IMG/VR virus record: IMGVR_UViG_3300009164_002798
Coordinates: 1 to 33,349 of that record
Source: a virus
Length of the DNA: 33,349 bases
Strand: one strand, 5' to 3'
Below, piece by piece: positions 1 to 7,932 of this stretch (position 1 is its first letter; the number at the start of each line of letters is the position of its first letter). A program made the position numbers and the translations under genes. Below the pieces are notes generated by a model that was given only the letters and a program-made list of their open reading frames with translations, ran no database searches and was not told where the DNA came from.

Positions 1-1
1 T

Positions 2-175
2 AACTGTGAAAACTTTATCCAGTTTATGATGGATAATTTTGAGGCAGAGATGGTTATTATGGGTGCCCATACAGCACTTAAGAATTACAACTTGCCCTTT
101 GACCACAAGAAGCTTAAGAACTTCCCGGACTTCTTTAAACGCTATGCTCACTTGGTAGTGGATGTATCCAATTAA
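2..175 (+). CDS. C-terminal end of an unknown protein (cut by window edge)
   Basis: An open frame enters from the left edge and ends at a TAA at 173-175, giving the last 57 residues of a protein whose start is outside the window. The visible part is rich in Asn, Phe and Lys and ends in VVDVSN. I recognise no motif. The next gene starts inside it with a 14-base overlap, a spacing seen repeatedly in this window, which supports it being a real coding end. Because a DUF2201/VWA protein follows, a MoxR-type ATPase partner would be a reasonable guess for an upstream gene, but nothing in these 57 residues shows that. Confidence 0.6.
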   Translation, partial: NCENFIQFMMDNFEAEMVIMGAHTALKNYNLPFDHKKLKNFPDFFKRYAHLVVDVSN

Positions 176-542
176 AGAATCTGAGAACAAACGAAAGGCC
201 TTGGAAGTGTTAAACTTCTGGGTGCCTGACGAAGAGAAGAAAGACTTAATTCCTTTTTTGGATGGTACAGTAGACTTAGTATATGGTGGATTGGATTATG
301 CCAGAAGTGTGATAGGTACTGACAAAATTACAAGAAGCATGATCATTGACTACTTTGAACATGCTCAAACTACTTGGCCAAAGACAACTATGCCTATAGG
401 TGTTTCTAGGGCGTTAGTAAAAAGTTGGTGTAAAGAACTAGGCATTAAACCTTTACACTATTATTCTACAATGCATAATAGATATATTTGGTTTAAAGAA
501 GAGCAGGACTCTTTTGCTTTCAAATTAAAATTTGGTTTGTAA
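162..542 (+). CDS. Unknown protein, 126 residues
   Basis: I do not recognise this protein. It is soluble-looking, with no signal peptide or membrane segment. The N-terminal half is acidic and charged, and the C-terminal half is richer in aromatic and basic residues (WCKELG, then an HYYSTMHNRYIW stretch near residues 99-110). The ATG at 162 overlaps the upstream stop by 14 bases. Only a weak purine stretch (GGTAGTG) precedes it, so translation may be coupled to the upstream gene. A strong sigma70-type promoter begins at the base after its stop codon, so this gene closes one transcription unit. Confidence 0.6.
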   Translation: MYPIKESENKRKALEVLNFWVPDEEKKDLIPFLDGTVDLVYGGLDYARSVIGTDKITRSMIIDYFEHAQTTWPKTTMPIGVSRALVKSWCKELGIKPLHYYSTMHNRYIWFKEEQDSFAFKLKFGL

Positions 543-571
543 TTGACACAAATATATTTTGCATATATAAT
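543..571 (+). promoter_or_regulatory. Consensus sigma70 promoter for the HExxH/VWA gene
   Basis: TTGACA at 543-548 and TATAAT at 566-571 are separated by exactly 17 bases, a perfect match to the bacterial housekeeping promoter. It lies 24 bases upstream of the ATG at 595, and an AAGGA ribosome site at 584-588 sits six bases before that ATG. Such a promoter would be read by unmodified host polymerase, as is typical of early or middle phage genes. Confidence 0.85.
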
Positions 572-594
572 ATATACATTAGTAAGGAATACAT

Positions 595-1815
595 ATGAAA
601 CTAGATGTCAGAGACCGTTTAACTAAAGCTCGTGTTAAGATGCTACTAAAGCATCCGTTTTGGGGTAACTTAGCTACCCGCATGAAGATTGTAGAAGCAG
701 GAGACTGGTGCAAGACTGCCGCAACAGATGGTCGCCACTTTTACTACTGTGAAGAATTTATTAACAGCCTAGACGATGATGAACTAGTGTTCCTGTTTGG
801 ACACGAAGTCGGACATTGCGTTTATAACCACATGGGACGTCGCGGAGAACGAGACCCTGCTTTGTGGAACATGGCCGGTGACTATCTTATTAACGACATG
901 CTTATCACAAATAATGTAGGTAAGAAGATTACTAAGGTGCCAATCCTATGGGATCCTAAGTACCGCGACATGACCGCAGAAGAAGTCTATGACGAGCTGT
1001 TTAAGAACGCTGTTAAGATCCAAGTTACTTTGGACATGCACATGGACGGTACTGGAGAAGAAGGCGAAGGCGACGCTGATGGTAACGGCAAGAAAAAAGG
1101 TATAGGCAGTGACGGCAAGAGTGGCAGCTCGGGTATCAAAATTGATGACGAGACAATGAAGAAGATCCGAGATGAGGTCAAGGAAGCTGTTCTTCAAAGT
1201 GCTCAAGCCGCAGGCGCTGGTAACACTCCGGTAGGCATTAAACGCCTTATCCAACAATTTACTGCTCCTAAAATGCGTTGGCAGGATCTGTTACAGATCC
1301 AATTAGAGTCTAGCTTAAAGAATAATTATAGTTTTACACGACCAAGTCGCAAGGGCTGGCATACTGGCGCGGTACTGCCAGGTATGTTGCCAGCAGAACA
1401 TTTGGATGTTGCTATTGCCATTGACATGTCGGGTAGTATTAGTGCAGAGATGGCACAGGACTTTTTGTCAGAAGTTAAGGGCATGATGGATATGTACACA
1501 ACTTACAGTATCCACGTATTTTGCTTTGACACAGAAGTGTACAATCCTGTAACATTTACAGACGACAGTGGAGAAGACATTTACGAATATGAACCACAAG
1601 GTGGTGGTGGTACAGACTTTGACTGTGCGTTTAGGTACATGAAAGATAATGACATTAACCCTAAACAATTTGTAATGTTTACAGATGGATATCCGTTTAA
1701 CAGCTGGGGTGATGAAAACTACTGTGACACAATCTTCATTATACATGGTAATGACCAAATTGAAGCACCATTTGGTGTCACTGCTCACTATGAATTAGAC
1801 AGGGCTACAGCATAA
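595..1815 (+). CDS. DUF2201-type protein: HExxH metallopeptidase-like domain plus VWA domain
   Basis: This 406-residue protein has two parts. Residues 1-140 form a putative metallopeptidase domain with HEVGH at 70-74 (HExxH zinc motif), followed by WNMAGDYLIND near 91-101, the pattern typical of the DUF2201 N-terminal domain. A Gly/Lys/Asp-rich linker covers about 150-180. The C-terminal part is a VWA-like domain whose metal site shows DMSGS at 277-281, a GGGGTD stretch near 337-341 and FTDG near 362-365. Members of this family often pair with MoxR-type AAA ATPases and may act as remodelling or chaperone-like modules; their substrates are unknown. The gene has its own promoter and terminator, so it appears to form a single-gene unit. 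The domain call is firm, but peptidase activity is not shown. Confidence 0.85.
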   Translation: MKLDVRDRLTKARVKMLLKHPFWGNLATRMKIVEAGDWCKTAATDGRHFYYCEEFINSLDDDELVFLFGHEVGHCVYNHMGRRGERDPALWNMAGDYLINDMLITNNVGKKITKVPILWDPKYRDMTAEEVYDELFKNAVKIQVTLDMHMDGTGEEGEGDADGNGKKKGIGSDGKSGSSGIKIDDETMKKIRDEVKEAVLQSAQAAGAGNTPVGIKRLIQQFTAPKMRWQDLLQIQLESSLKNNYSFTRPSRKGWHTGAVLPGMLPAEHLDVAIAIDMSGSISAEMAQDFLSEVKGMMDMYTTYSIHVFCFDTEVYNPVTFTDDSGEDIYEYEPQGGGGTDFDCAFRYMKDNDINPKQFVMFTDGYPFNSWGDENYCDTIFIIHGNDQIEAPFGVTAHYELDRATA

Positions 1816-1829
1816 AAAACTTAGTTTTT

Positions 1830-1855
1830 ATAGACCTTTCGGGGTCTATTTTTTT
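1830..1855 (+). terminator. Rho-independent terminator
   Basis: ATAGACC (1830-1836) pairs with GGTCTAT (1843-1849) across a TTTCGG loop, followed by a run of seven T (1849-1855). It starts 15 bases after the stop of the HExxH/VWA gene. The last T residues are also part of the next promoter's -35 box, so terminator and promoter are fused back to back. Confidence 0.85.
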
Positions 1856-1882
1856 GACTTTATAATTTAATTAGTGTATAAT
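1854..1882 (+). promoter_or_regulatory. Sigma70-type promoter for the next + strand unit
   Basis: TTGACT (1854-1859) and TATAAT (1877-1882) are separated by 17 bases, one mismatch from full consensus. The expected start point near 1889 lies before the ATG at 1934, which has TAGGAG as ribosome site. It would drive the three small unknowns and thyX. Confidence 0.75.
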
Positions 1883-1894
1883 AAGACTATGTAC

Positions 1895-1902
1895 TATAAA
1901 TA
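1895..1902 (+). promoter_or_regulatory. Possible T4-type late promoter (TATAAATA)
   Basis: TATAAATA at 1895-1902 exactly matches the -10 element of T4-type late promoters, which are read by polymerase carrying a phage sigma factor (gp55) and need no -35 box. It lies 32 bases upstream of the ATG at 1934, immediately after the sigma70 promoter, a sensible place for a second, late start site. The region is AT-rich, so a chance match is possible. Confidence 0.45.
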
Positions 1903-1933
1903 TTTATGGTATATTATATAGGAGTTACCGAAC

Positions 1934-2167
1934 ATGAACATTCAAGATTTATCTATTTTACTTGCAGCCGTTGAGTTGGCTGTCAAGCGTGGCACATTCA
2001 GCATTTTTGAAATTGGTGCTGTTGGCCAAACTGCGGACAAACTAGCCGCTTTCCTTAAGGATGCTAACGAGCAAGCCGAAGCTGCCAAAGCTGCCGCTGA
2101 ACAAGCTAGTGCCGAAGGTCAAGCACCTGCTGAAGCCGCTCCAGAAGCCCCGGCCGAGCAAGCCTAA
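1934..2167 (+). CDS. Small Ala-rich unknown protein, 77 residues
   Basis: The first 45 residues look like a short helical domain (IQDLSILLAAVELAVKRGTF and following). From about residue 46 the protein becomes a low-complexity Ala/Glu/Gln/Pro tail ending in APEAPAEQA. The tail is visibly richer in G and C than the surrounding DNA. It resembles small unknown proteins I associate with marine T4-like phages, but I cannot give it a function. The ATG at 1934 has a good ribosome site (TAGGAG at 1919-1924), and the next gene follows after 13 bases. Confidence 0.7.
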   Translation: MNIQDLSILLAAVELAVKRGTFSIFEIGAVGQTADKLAAFLKDANEQAEAAKAAAEQASAEGQAPAEAAPEAPAEQA

Positions 2168-2180
2168 TTAGGAGATTACT

Positions 2181-2786
2181 ATGCCCGAATTTATCAAGCA
2201 TGTTGGGCAGGTAAACAGCACAGGCAAGAAGTGTGTTGTAGTGTTCAGGGAAATCCCTGGCGCTACTGATTCTTGCCTTGTTGTTGAAACTGAAACATTG
2301 CCACAATTATATCATGATGATGTGATCTCTGCTATCGAAAGTGCGGCGGCGCAAGAAGATATGGATTTCTTCAAGTATGCCACACGCAGTACTCTTCATG
2401 ATGGTAGAAATATGCTGGAAGCCATGCACCTAAGTGGTTGGATGAAAAAACTTCCCACCAGTGAAGTCACTATGATGCCCACAAGAGAAATTAAGATTAG
2501 TTTACATGATCTTAATAAACAATTATCATCTTTAAACAAGGACAGTAAATCGACAAGTGGAGATATTTCTGCTGATGAGGGAACAAGCACTCCAGCTGGT
2601 GTACTTGACGATACAAAAATTGCCAATCAAATGCGTAGTCAAGCGTCATTCTTTCACAAAGAATCACAGCGATTATTAGCTGAAGCTGAAGCACTTGATC
2701 CAAGTAAAACTAAAACTACTGTTAAAGAATCTGTTACCGCAGATCCAGAGGTTAAAGTTAAAAGAAAATATACTAAAAAAAAGTAA
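2181..2786 (+). CDS. Conserved-looking unknown protein, 201 residues
   Basis: Residues 1-115 form a compact domain starting MPEFIKHVGQVN, followed by a Ser/Thr/Asp-rich linker around 118-142. A helical segment rich in Gln, Arg, Glu and Ala covers about 145-170, and the very basic end is KVKRKYTKKK. The basic tail could bind nucleic acid, but there is no recognised motif. It sits between two other small unknowns in the unit that ends in thyX. TTAGGAGA precedes the ATG. I considered a RegA-type regulator because of the setting, but the sequence does not support it. Confidence 0.65.
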   Translation: MPEFIKHVGQVNSTGKKCVVVFREIPGATDSCLVVETETLPQLYHDDVISAIESAAAQEDMDFFKYATRSTLHDGRNMLEAMHLSGWMKKLPTSEVTMMPTREIKISLHDLNKQLSSLNKDSKSTSGDISADEGTSTPAGVLDDTKIANQMRSQASFFHKESQRLLAEAEALDPSKTKTTVKESVTADPEVKVKRKYTKKK

Positions 2787-2802
2787 TTAAGGAACCCACG
2801 AC

Positions 2803-3120
2803 ATGGCAATTAGGAGAAAGGATCGAAGTTTTGAAGAGATCCTTAAAGATGTGGTCATGGAAGAAGTTCCAATAGAATACATCACACACATTCAACTAAA
2901 ATTGAATGATGGGAATACTTTAGAATTTAGTCAAGAAGAACTATCGGGCATGAAAGATGCCAGAGAAGTTTTAAAGGCACAGGGACTTGAACATTTAAAA
3001 GAACAGGTACAAGACATTGAAGTTTTTATTGACAGTGCTAAAATCAAAGGCAAAGTTATTCAATATGTAAGAACTTTATTAACTAGCCAATTTGGCGATG
3101 AAAATGACACTAAGAACTGA
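2803..3120 (+). CDS. Unknown protein, 105 residues
   Basis: A small, mostly acidic, soluble protein with a charged N-terminus (MAIRRKDRSF), a beta-type stretch around residues 27-45 (THIQLKLNDGNTLEFSQEEL) and helices after it. No known motif is seen. It begins 16 bases after the previous stop with an AAGGA ribosome site. Its last 17 to 23 bases overlap the start of thyX in another frame, which suggests the two are translated together. Confidence 0.6.
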   Translation: MAIRRKDRSFEEILKDVVMEEVPIEYITHIQLKLNDGNTLEFSQEELSGMKDAREVLKAQGLEHLKEQVQDIEVFIDSAKIKGKVIQYVRTLLTSQFGDENDTKN

Positions 3121-3988
3121 AATTGATTTTGAAAAAGATACGAACTATGTTCCAGTATTGGATCATGGTTTTGTAGGTCTTGTTGACCATATGGGCAGTG
3201 ATAACGCTATTGTTCAGGCTGCTCGTGTTAGCTATGGTGCTGGCACAAAACAAGTTCAAGACGATAGAAACCTAATCCGTTATCTAATGCGTCATGAACA
3301 CACAACACCATTTGAGATGTGCGAAGTAAAGTTTCACATTAAACTTCCTATCTTCGTTATGCGACAACTTGTACGGCATCGTACTGCCAGCATGAACGAA
3401 TATAGTGCTCGTTATAGTGTGCTTACAGATGAGTTTTACATTCCCGAACTAGAACAAATCCAAAAGCAAAGCACAACTAACAAGCAGGGTCGTGAAGATG
3501 CTGAATGGGGCTTTGAAGAAAAACGCGGTGTACAACATGCCTTCCAACGTAGCTTTCATAATGCTTATAAAGAATATGCAAGTTTGCTAGGAAAAGAAGA
3601 CTCTGGACTGGCTCGTGAGTTGGCTAGAAGTGTGCTTCCAGTAGGCGGATATACAGAATTGTATTGGAAAGCCAACTTGAAGAACTTCTTACACATGGCT
3701 CGCTTGCGTATGGATCCACACGCACAATGGGAAATCCGAGAGTTTGCAGGTGCTATGTATGACTTGGTTAAACCTTTGTTTCCTGAAGCCTGTTCGGCAT
3801 TTGAAGACTACGCTGTTAATACTGTCAAGTTCAGTGCCGGAGAGTATGACTTATTAAAGAATTTAATCAGCTACGAAAAATGGATTACATTAATTGAAAA
3901 ATACGGCAATGACGAAAAAGCCCTGGGACAAGACGCAGGGCTTGGTGTTCGTGAACTAAAAGAATTTAAAGAAAAATTAGGTTTGTAA
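3104..3988 (+). CDS. thyX: Flavin-dependent thymidylate synthase ThyX
   Basis: ThyX makes dTMP from dUMP, using FAD, NADPH and methylene-tetrahydrofolate, and supplies thymidine for DNA synthesis. The signature is plain: RHRTASMNEYSARY near residues 91-106 matches the ThyX motif RHRxxSxNxxSxRY that binds dUMP and FAD. An ARLRMDPHAQWEIR stretch further on also fits the family. Length is about 294 residues. The start is uncertain: ATG codons at 3098 and 3104 are both plausible, neither has a strong ribosome site, and both lie within the previous gene, so coupling is likely. ThyX is common in marine phages and bacteria. Its 3' end overlaps the opposite-strand SDR gene by 12 bases, leaving no room for a terminator. 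Confidence 0.95.
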   Translation: MTLRTEIDFEKDTNYVPVLDHGFVGLVDHMGSDNAIVQAARVSYGAGTKQVQDDRNLIRYLMRHEHTTPFEMCEVKFHIKLPIFVMRQLVRHRTASMNEYSARYSVLTDEFYIPELEQIQKQSTTNKQGREDAEWGFEEKRGVQHAFQRSFHNAYKEYASLLGKEDSGLARELARSVLPVGGYTELYWKANLKNFLHMARLRMDPHAQWEIREFAGAMYDLVKPLFPEACSAFEDYAVNTVKFSAGEYDLLKNLISYEKWITLIEKYGNDEKALGQDAGLGVRELKEFKEKLGL

Positions 3989-4531
3989 CGGATCAATACT
4001 TATCTCATTTATGTGCAGATAAGCTGGTTGTTCAGTTAACCATTTAATATAATTGGCGGCATCCTGAATTGTAATTGTTTTACGTCCAGGATGTTTCTCT
4101 TGCATGTTACTTAAAGTACCGAAGCTAATATAGCTTACTCTAGGTCCTTCATTCCATACTCCGTTAAGACATAGACTATTACAATAGTCACGCAATGCTT
4201 TCTTTTCCGCATTGTATAACCAATCTGTGGCTTTCATTACTCTATCAGTTGTACTACCAATAGCAATAATATGAGTTTTCTTTCCTAATGCTTTTAACTT
4301 TTTGTACGTTGCTTCAAGTAATAGTGTTTGATTAAACTTCCACAATGCGCTACATAATATAACAACATCATATTCATGCGCTGATTCAGAAAACCTCTGT
4401 TGCTGTTCTGCTTTGGTTAAATCATAACCACAGCTTCTACTTATAAAGGTAACGTCGTGTTCTGCTAGAGATTCTTTTAATCCTTCTGCTAGACCATAAT
4501 TGCTATTGCCTGCTATTAATATTTTTTTCAT
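3977..4531 (-). CDS. Short-chain dehydrogenase/reductase-like protein
   Basis: This is a 184-residue Rossmann-fold protein. ILIAGNSNYGLAEGL (residues 4-18) is a glycine-poor version of the SDR dinucleotide-binding loop. The catalytic set is present in order: Ser93 in IAIGS, Tyr106 and Lys110 in YNAEK (YxxxK), then a GPRVSYISFG strand-turn resembling the usual RVNxVxPG. It is shorter than typical SDRs (about 250 residues). It should bind NAD(P) and oxidise or reduce a hydroxyl/carbonyl group; the substrate is unknown. It is the last gene of operon A, and its ATG overlaps the stop of the SGNH gene as ATGA, so it probably acts in the same pathway. Confidence 0.75.
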   Translation of the reverse strand: MKKILIAGNSNYGLAEGLKESLAEHDVTFISRSCGYDLTKAEQQQRFSESAHEYDVVILCSALWKFNQTLLLEATYKKLKALGKKTHIIAIGSTTDRVMKATDWLYNAEKKALRDYCNSLCLNGVWNEGPRVSYISFGTLSNMQEKHPGRKTITIQDAANYIKWLTEQPAYLHINEISIDPLQT

Positions 4532-5241
4532 AATTCTTTCATTTTTTCCATATCATAATATAAATTAGGATCTTCATCCGGACAAGGATTAAAATCACTT
4601 CTATTTATTTTAAATTCTTCTCCATTGATGATTCTGGTTAATAACTTAGCAAACACCAAATTATTTTCATCAGTGATGTGATTTTGTAATCTAAGTCTTT
4701 CTAAATACATACGATTATCTGGAATACCAAAATGCTTTCTTTCTTCAACGTTTACGTAATCAAGAAAGAATTCTAATCCGCTATACTTCATAATTTCTAT
4801 GTTCTTAGATTCACCTAATGACGGTAACATAATTAATTTTTTATCATTTTCAATTGATAATTTAACAATTTTTTCTATTAACGCTATATGAACAAAATTG
4901 TCGAATTTAGAATCTTGTAAATGCAAATAATATTGTATCGCCGCTTTAAATAATTCTTGTTCTTTATGCTGATACGGCTCGCAAGTTTTCAATCTATATT
5001 CTACCGAAGAGAGATTTGGAATTGCTTCTTCGTGGTATAGTCTACCTGGGGCAGTGACTAAAAATACTATAATATCAAAGTTCTTATAATTTTCTATAAA
5101 TTTTAAATAAGAATAAAATAAACTTGTTCCTCTTCTGGCAAAATTTTCAACTTGACATCTGTTCATTGTAGATAGCAATGAACCCCAACTTGTTAGACCA
5201 GTGCTGGCGGCATAGCTATCACCAAATATTGCTATTTTCAT
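4528..5241 (-). CDS. SGNH/GDSL hydrolase-like protein (SGNH1)
   Basis: This 237-residue protein has the GDS nucleophile motif at 7-9 (IFGDSY, Ser9), an ENFARRGTS stretch at 32-40 where family block II falls, and NHITDENN at 187-194 carrying the likely catalytic His188. SGNH enzymes hydrolyse or transfer acyl groups, often on glycans or lipids. It has no signal peptide, so it should work in the cytoplasm. It is clearly paralogous to the protein at 26889-27668: both begin M-x-IAI-x-GDS, and both have a [FL]LxTxxxRLY stretch and an H[IL][ST][DE]ENN end. It overlaps rSAM1 upstream and the SDR downstream by 4 bases each. Confidence 0.75.
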   Translation of the reverse strand: MKIAIFGDSYAASTGLTSWGSLLSTMNRCQVENFARRGTSLFYSYLKFIENYKNFDIIVFLVTAPGRLYHEEAIPNLSSVEYRLKTCEPYQHKEQELFKAAIQYYLHLQDSKFDNFVHIALIEKIVKLSIENDKKLIMLPSLGESKNIEIMKYSGLEFFLDYVNVEERKHFGIPDNRMYLERLRLQNHITDENNLVFAKLLTRIINGEEFKINRSDFNPCPDEDPNLYYDMEKMKEL

Positions 5242-6551
5242 TTAAACAATCTTGTATATTCAGGTACAATGTCTAGTATGCTATGCCCACGTGCATGATC
5301 TAGGTAGTTGGTAAACTTAACAAACTCTGGAAGTTTATCGCTAAAGTCTGCACCCAACATGTATTTTGTAATACTGTTTAAAATATTTTCTGCGTTCTTA
5401 GCAATATCTTCTGGATATTCTGCGTTGAACTCAGTGATACATTTAGCATAGTATTCAACAATCTGTTGTTTCATATCAGCAGGTAATACACGCACATTAA
5501 CACGCTTTGGGCCGTGAGCTACATGATGTGTAATGATGGGACGCTTCTTTGTGCTGTTAATCTTAGTAAATCCGCTACTGTTTAACTTCCACTTCATAAA
5601 ACGTGGTATGTGCCAAATATTATATGCTGTTACTGTACAAGCCAACCAAGCAAGTATGTTTGGATTCTTTTCTGCGTATTCATCTAACTTCTGTAAATTC
5701 TTGTATGCTTGATTCCACTTTAATGGCCAACGCTGATATTCAACTGTTTCGCCCATGCCATCCATACTGGCACCAACACGAACTTGCTTAAACTGTGTCC
5801 ACATATCTAATACACGGTTGGGCAAGTTACTCATATTGGTATTGTATTCAATAATCATCTTCTTACTATGACCTGCATCAATACATTTTTGTAGAAACTC
5901 GTAGTGACGTTCGATCATCATAGGCTCACCGCCTGCCATATAAACGTGCTTGATGTTTGGAATGTTTGCTTCTATCTGTGTCCAGAAACTTTCACTGTTA
6001 TGCCAGTCATAGTCTGTAGTAGACAATCTACCATTATCATTACGAGCTAATTTAACTGTTCCATGCGTATCTTTGTATTCATCACTGCCATGATATTCAG
6101 TCCATTGCTCGTACCAAGTATGACTATCAGTAGGGCCACACATGCGGCAAGCAAGATTACATAAGTTACCAAAACGCAGATCGTAGTATTCTAAGTTTCT
6201 GTCTTTGATACTACCATCTTCTTCTGTGATATAACGAGCATCATCGATGTTAAACTTCCAGTTTTCTAATTCATATTGTCTGCGACTATTAAGACCACTA
6301 GCTTCTTCTTGTTGACAACGTCCGCACTCTTGACTCCACTCACCTACTAACATGTTCTTGCGAACTTCTTTCATTAGTGTAGCATTACGGGCAGTTTCCA
6401 TATTGTCTCTACCAGCATTATACGGAGTTCCATCTTCGTGTCTAACAACACCTTGGTTATCCGTTACGTTGGCTTGACAACAAACTCGAATGTCTCCATT
6501 ATTGCGAACAGCCTGGAAGTTCCAAGGTATTGGGCAAAATGTATTACTCAT
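5238..6551 (-). CDS. Radical SAM protein with N-terminal twitch domain (rSAM1)
   Basis: This 437-residue protein fits the twitch-domain radical SAM group, in which an extra cysteine domain precedes the core. The N-terminal domain has Cys6 (FCPIPW), Cys24-Cys25, Cys76 and Cys79 (CGRC), suited to an auxiliary Fe-S cluster. CNLACRMC at 131-138 is the CxxxCxxC site for the catalytic [4Fe-4S] cluster, and AGGEP at 206-210 binds the SAM amino group. These enzymes cleave SAM to a 5'-deoxyadenosyl radical; the substrate of this group is unknown. Its closest relative in the window is rSAM9, and both are followed directly by an SGNH gene. It overlaps rSAM2 by 8 bases (ATGAGTAA). Confidence 0.9.
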   Translation of the reverse strand: MSNTFCPIPWNFQAVRNNGDIRVCCQANVTDNQGVVRHEDGTPYNAGRDNMETARNATLMKEVRKNMLVGEWSQECGRCQQEEASGLNSRRQYELENWKFNIDDARYITEEDGSIKDRNLEYYDLRFGNLCNLACRMCGPTDSHTWYEQWTEYHGSDEYKDTHGTVKLARNDNGRLSTTDYDWHNSESFWTQIEANIPNIKHVYMAGGEPMMIERHYEFLQKCIDAGHSKKMIIEYNTNMSNLPNRVLDMWTQFKQVRVGASMDGMGETVEYQRWPLKWNQAYKNLQKLDEYAEKNPNILAWLACTVTAYNIWHIPRFMKWKLNSSGFTKINSTKKRPIITHHVAHGPKRVNVRVLPADMKQQIVEYYAKCITEFNAEYPEDIAKNAENILNSITKYMLGADFSDKLPEFVKFTNYLDHARGHSILDIVPEYTRLFK

Positions 6552-7932
6552 TGATTCTTCCTTTATATTCTATCATATCCTCGAATTGTTTCCATAAGTC
6601 AGGTAAGTCTGTTCTAATATCTTGTTTTCTAATCTTGTCAAGATCCGCCGTGTATTGTATAAAAATCGTTATTTGTTCGCTGTTGCATTCTTCGTTAATC
6701 GAACCAATTACTTTGTTATACATAGTATTTAAATCTAATTCAGCTTCATGAATATCTTTTTCGTCAATTACATTTGATTTTAACTCTTCTAGTAAATTAT
6801 TTTTATGCGCTAATAATTTTTCTATATGAACTTTTTTAGAAAACAATGGAAATATTAAAGATGGCTTTAAAAACTTAGGATCGTGTACAATATTAACCAT
6901 ATAATTTTTACTATCCCACCATGGCTTACCTCTAAATTCTTGTTGTAAACCAAACCACCAATCAATCATAATATGAAAATGCCAAACATTATATATACTA
7001 ACGCATGGAACCCATTTTACTATATATTTTCTTGTTAAAAACGGTCCTTCTCCATTTGCTTCATAATACTTTCCTGTATATTGTTTTTCTAACTTTAACC
7101 ATTCACAAACAGACTCATTGACAGTAGACCATTCACTGGGATAACGTATATAGTCATTTACTTTACCTACACCGTCGACACTTAAATTAATATAAACTTT
7201 AAAAAATTGATCTAAACGTGTTAGAACTTTTTCTTTCGGAACCCAACTTGCATTAGTAAAAATGTCTAACGTTATTTGATCAGCCCTGCCTGACTGTATT
7301 AGAATATCTAAGATTTTAATAAAATTTGGATGTAGCATGGGCTCGCCGCCTGTGAACTTAATTTCTTCAATGCTAGAAAAATCTTCTATATTCCATTCTT
7401 TTTCTATATTATTAATTTTAGTTACTTTTCGTTCTTTGTAATAATTACTTAAAATAGCATCATCATCTTCCCAAGTAGTGCTCAAATCAGAGCCACATGT
7501 TCTGCATTTTAAATTACAATAATTACCCATGGTAATTTCTAAATATCTAATTTCTATAGAATTATCTTCTGGAGATGTTAAATTTTTATTGTTACGAGTC
7601 CAGTTTTCTTTTTCTCTAAGACTTTTAATTCTCCTACGAGGATTTTTGTAGTTGTTGTTAAATGCAAATTCTTCTTCTTGATAACATTTTCTGCATCCAG
7701 GAACTTTTTTATCCTTTAACATTGTTTCTCGAATTTCTTGCCATTCAGATGAGCCTAATGCAAAAGTAAATGAAGTATTTTCATCGTTAATATTAAATTT
7801 GTCAAATTTATAAGTTTTATCAGGTAATTGATAATCTACATGTTTGGTATCAAATCTGCAACAAGGTTTTATTTGTCCGTTGGGTTTAGTTTGTGCGTGT
7901 ATCCATGGCAGGACACAAAAAGTTTTACTCAT
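6544..7932 (-). CDS. Radical SAM protein with N-terminal twitch domain (rSAM2)
   Basis: I chose the ATG at 7932, giving 462 residues, because MSKTFCVLPW then aligns with the starts of rSAM1, 5 and 9 and the gene overlaps rSAM3 by the recurrent 8-base ATGAGTAA. A longer frame to 8001 adds 23 unrelated residues inside rSAM3. Twitch cysteines are 6, 24, 25, 80 and 83 (CRKC). The core has CNLKCRTC at 139-146 and GGEP at 195-198. It is most like the rSAM half of the 687-residue fusion (rSAM5): both share LSTTW after the cluster motif, IKFTGGEPM and a VNDY[IV]RY stretch. The reaction and substrate are unknown. Confidence 0.9.
   Translation of the reverse strand: MSKTFCVLPWIHAQTKPNGQIKPCCRFDTKHVDYQLPDKTYKFDKFNINDENTSFTFALGSSEWQEIRETMLKDKKVPGCRKCYQEEEFAFNNNYKNPRRRIKSLREKENWTRNNKNLTSPEDNSIEIRYLEITMGNYCNLKCRTCGSDLSTTWEDDDAILSNYYKERKVTKINNIEKEWNIEDFSSIEEIKFTGGEPMLHPNFIKILDILIQSGRADQITLDIFTNASWVPKEKVLTRLDQFFKVYINLSVDGVGKVNDYIRYPSEWSTVNESVCEWLKLEKQYTGKYYEANGEGPFLTRKYIVKWVPCVSIYNVWHFHIMIDWWFGLQQEFRGKPWWDSKNYMVNIVHDPKFLKPSLIFPLFSKKVHIEKLLAHKNNLLEELKSNVIDEKDIHEAELDLNTMYNKVIGSINEECNSEQITIFIQYTADLDKIRKQDIRTDLPDLWKQFEDMIEYKGRINE

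Noticed and set aside
946-1257. Antisense open frame under the HExxH/VWA gene
   Set aside because: No ribosome site, no motif and low-complexity sequence; it is the shadow of a clear gene.
2181-2786. RegA-like translational repressor
   Set aside because: Suggested only by phage context; length, basic tail and sequence pattern do not match what I know of RegA.
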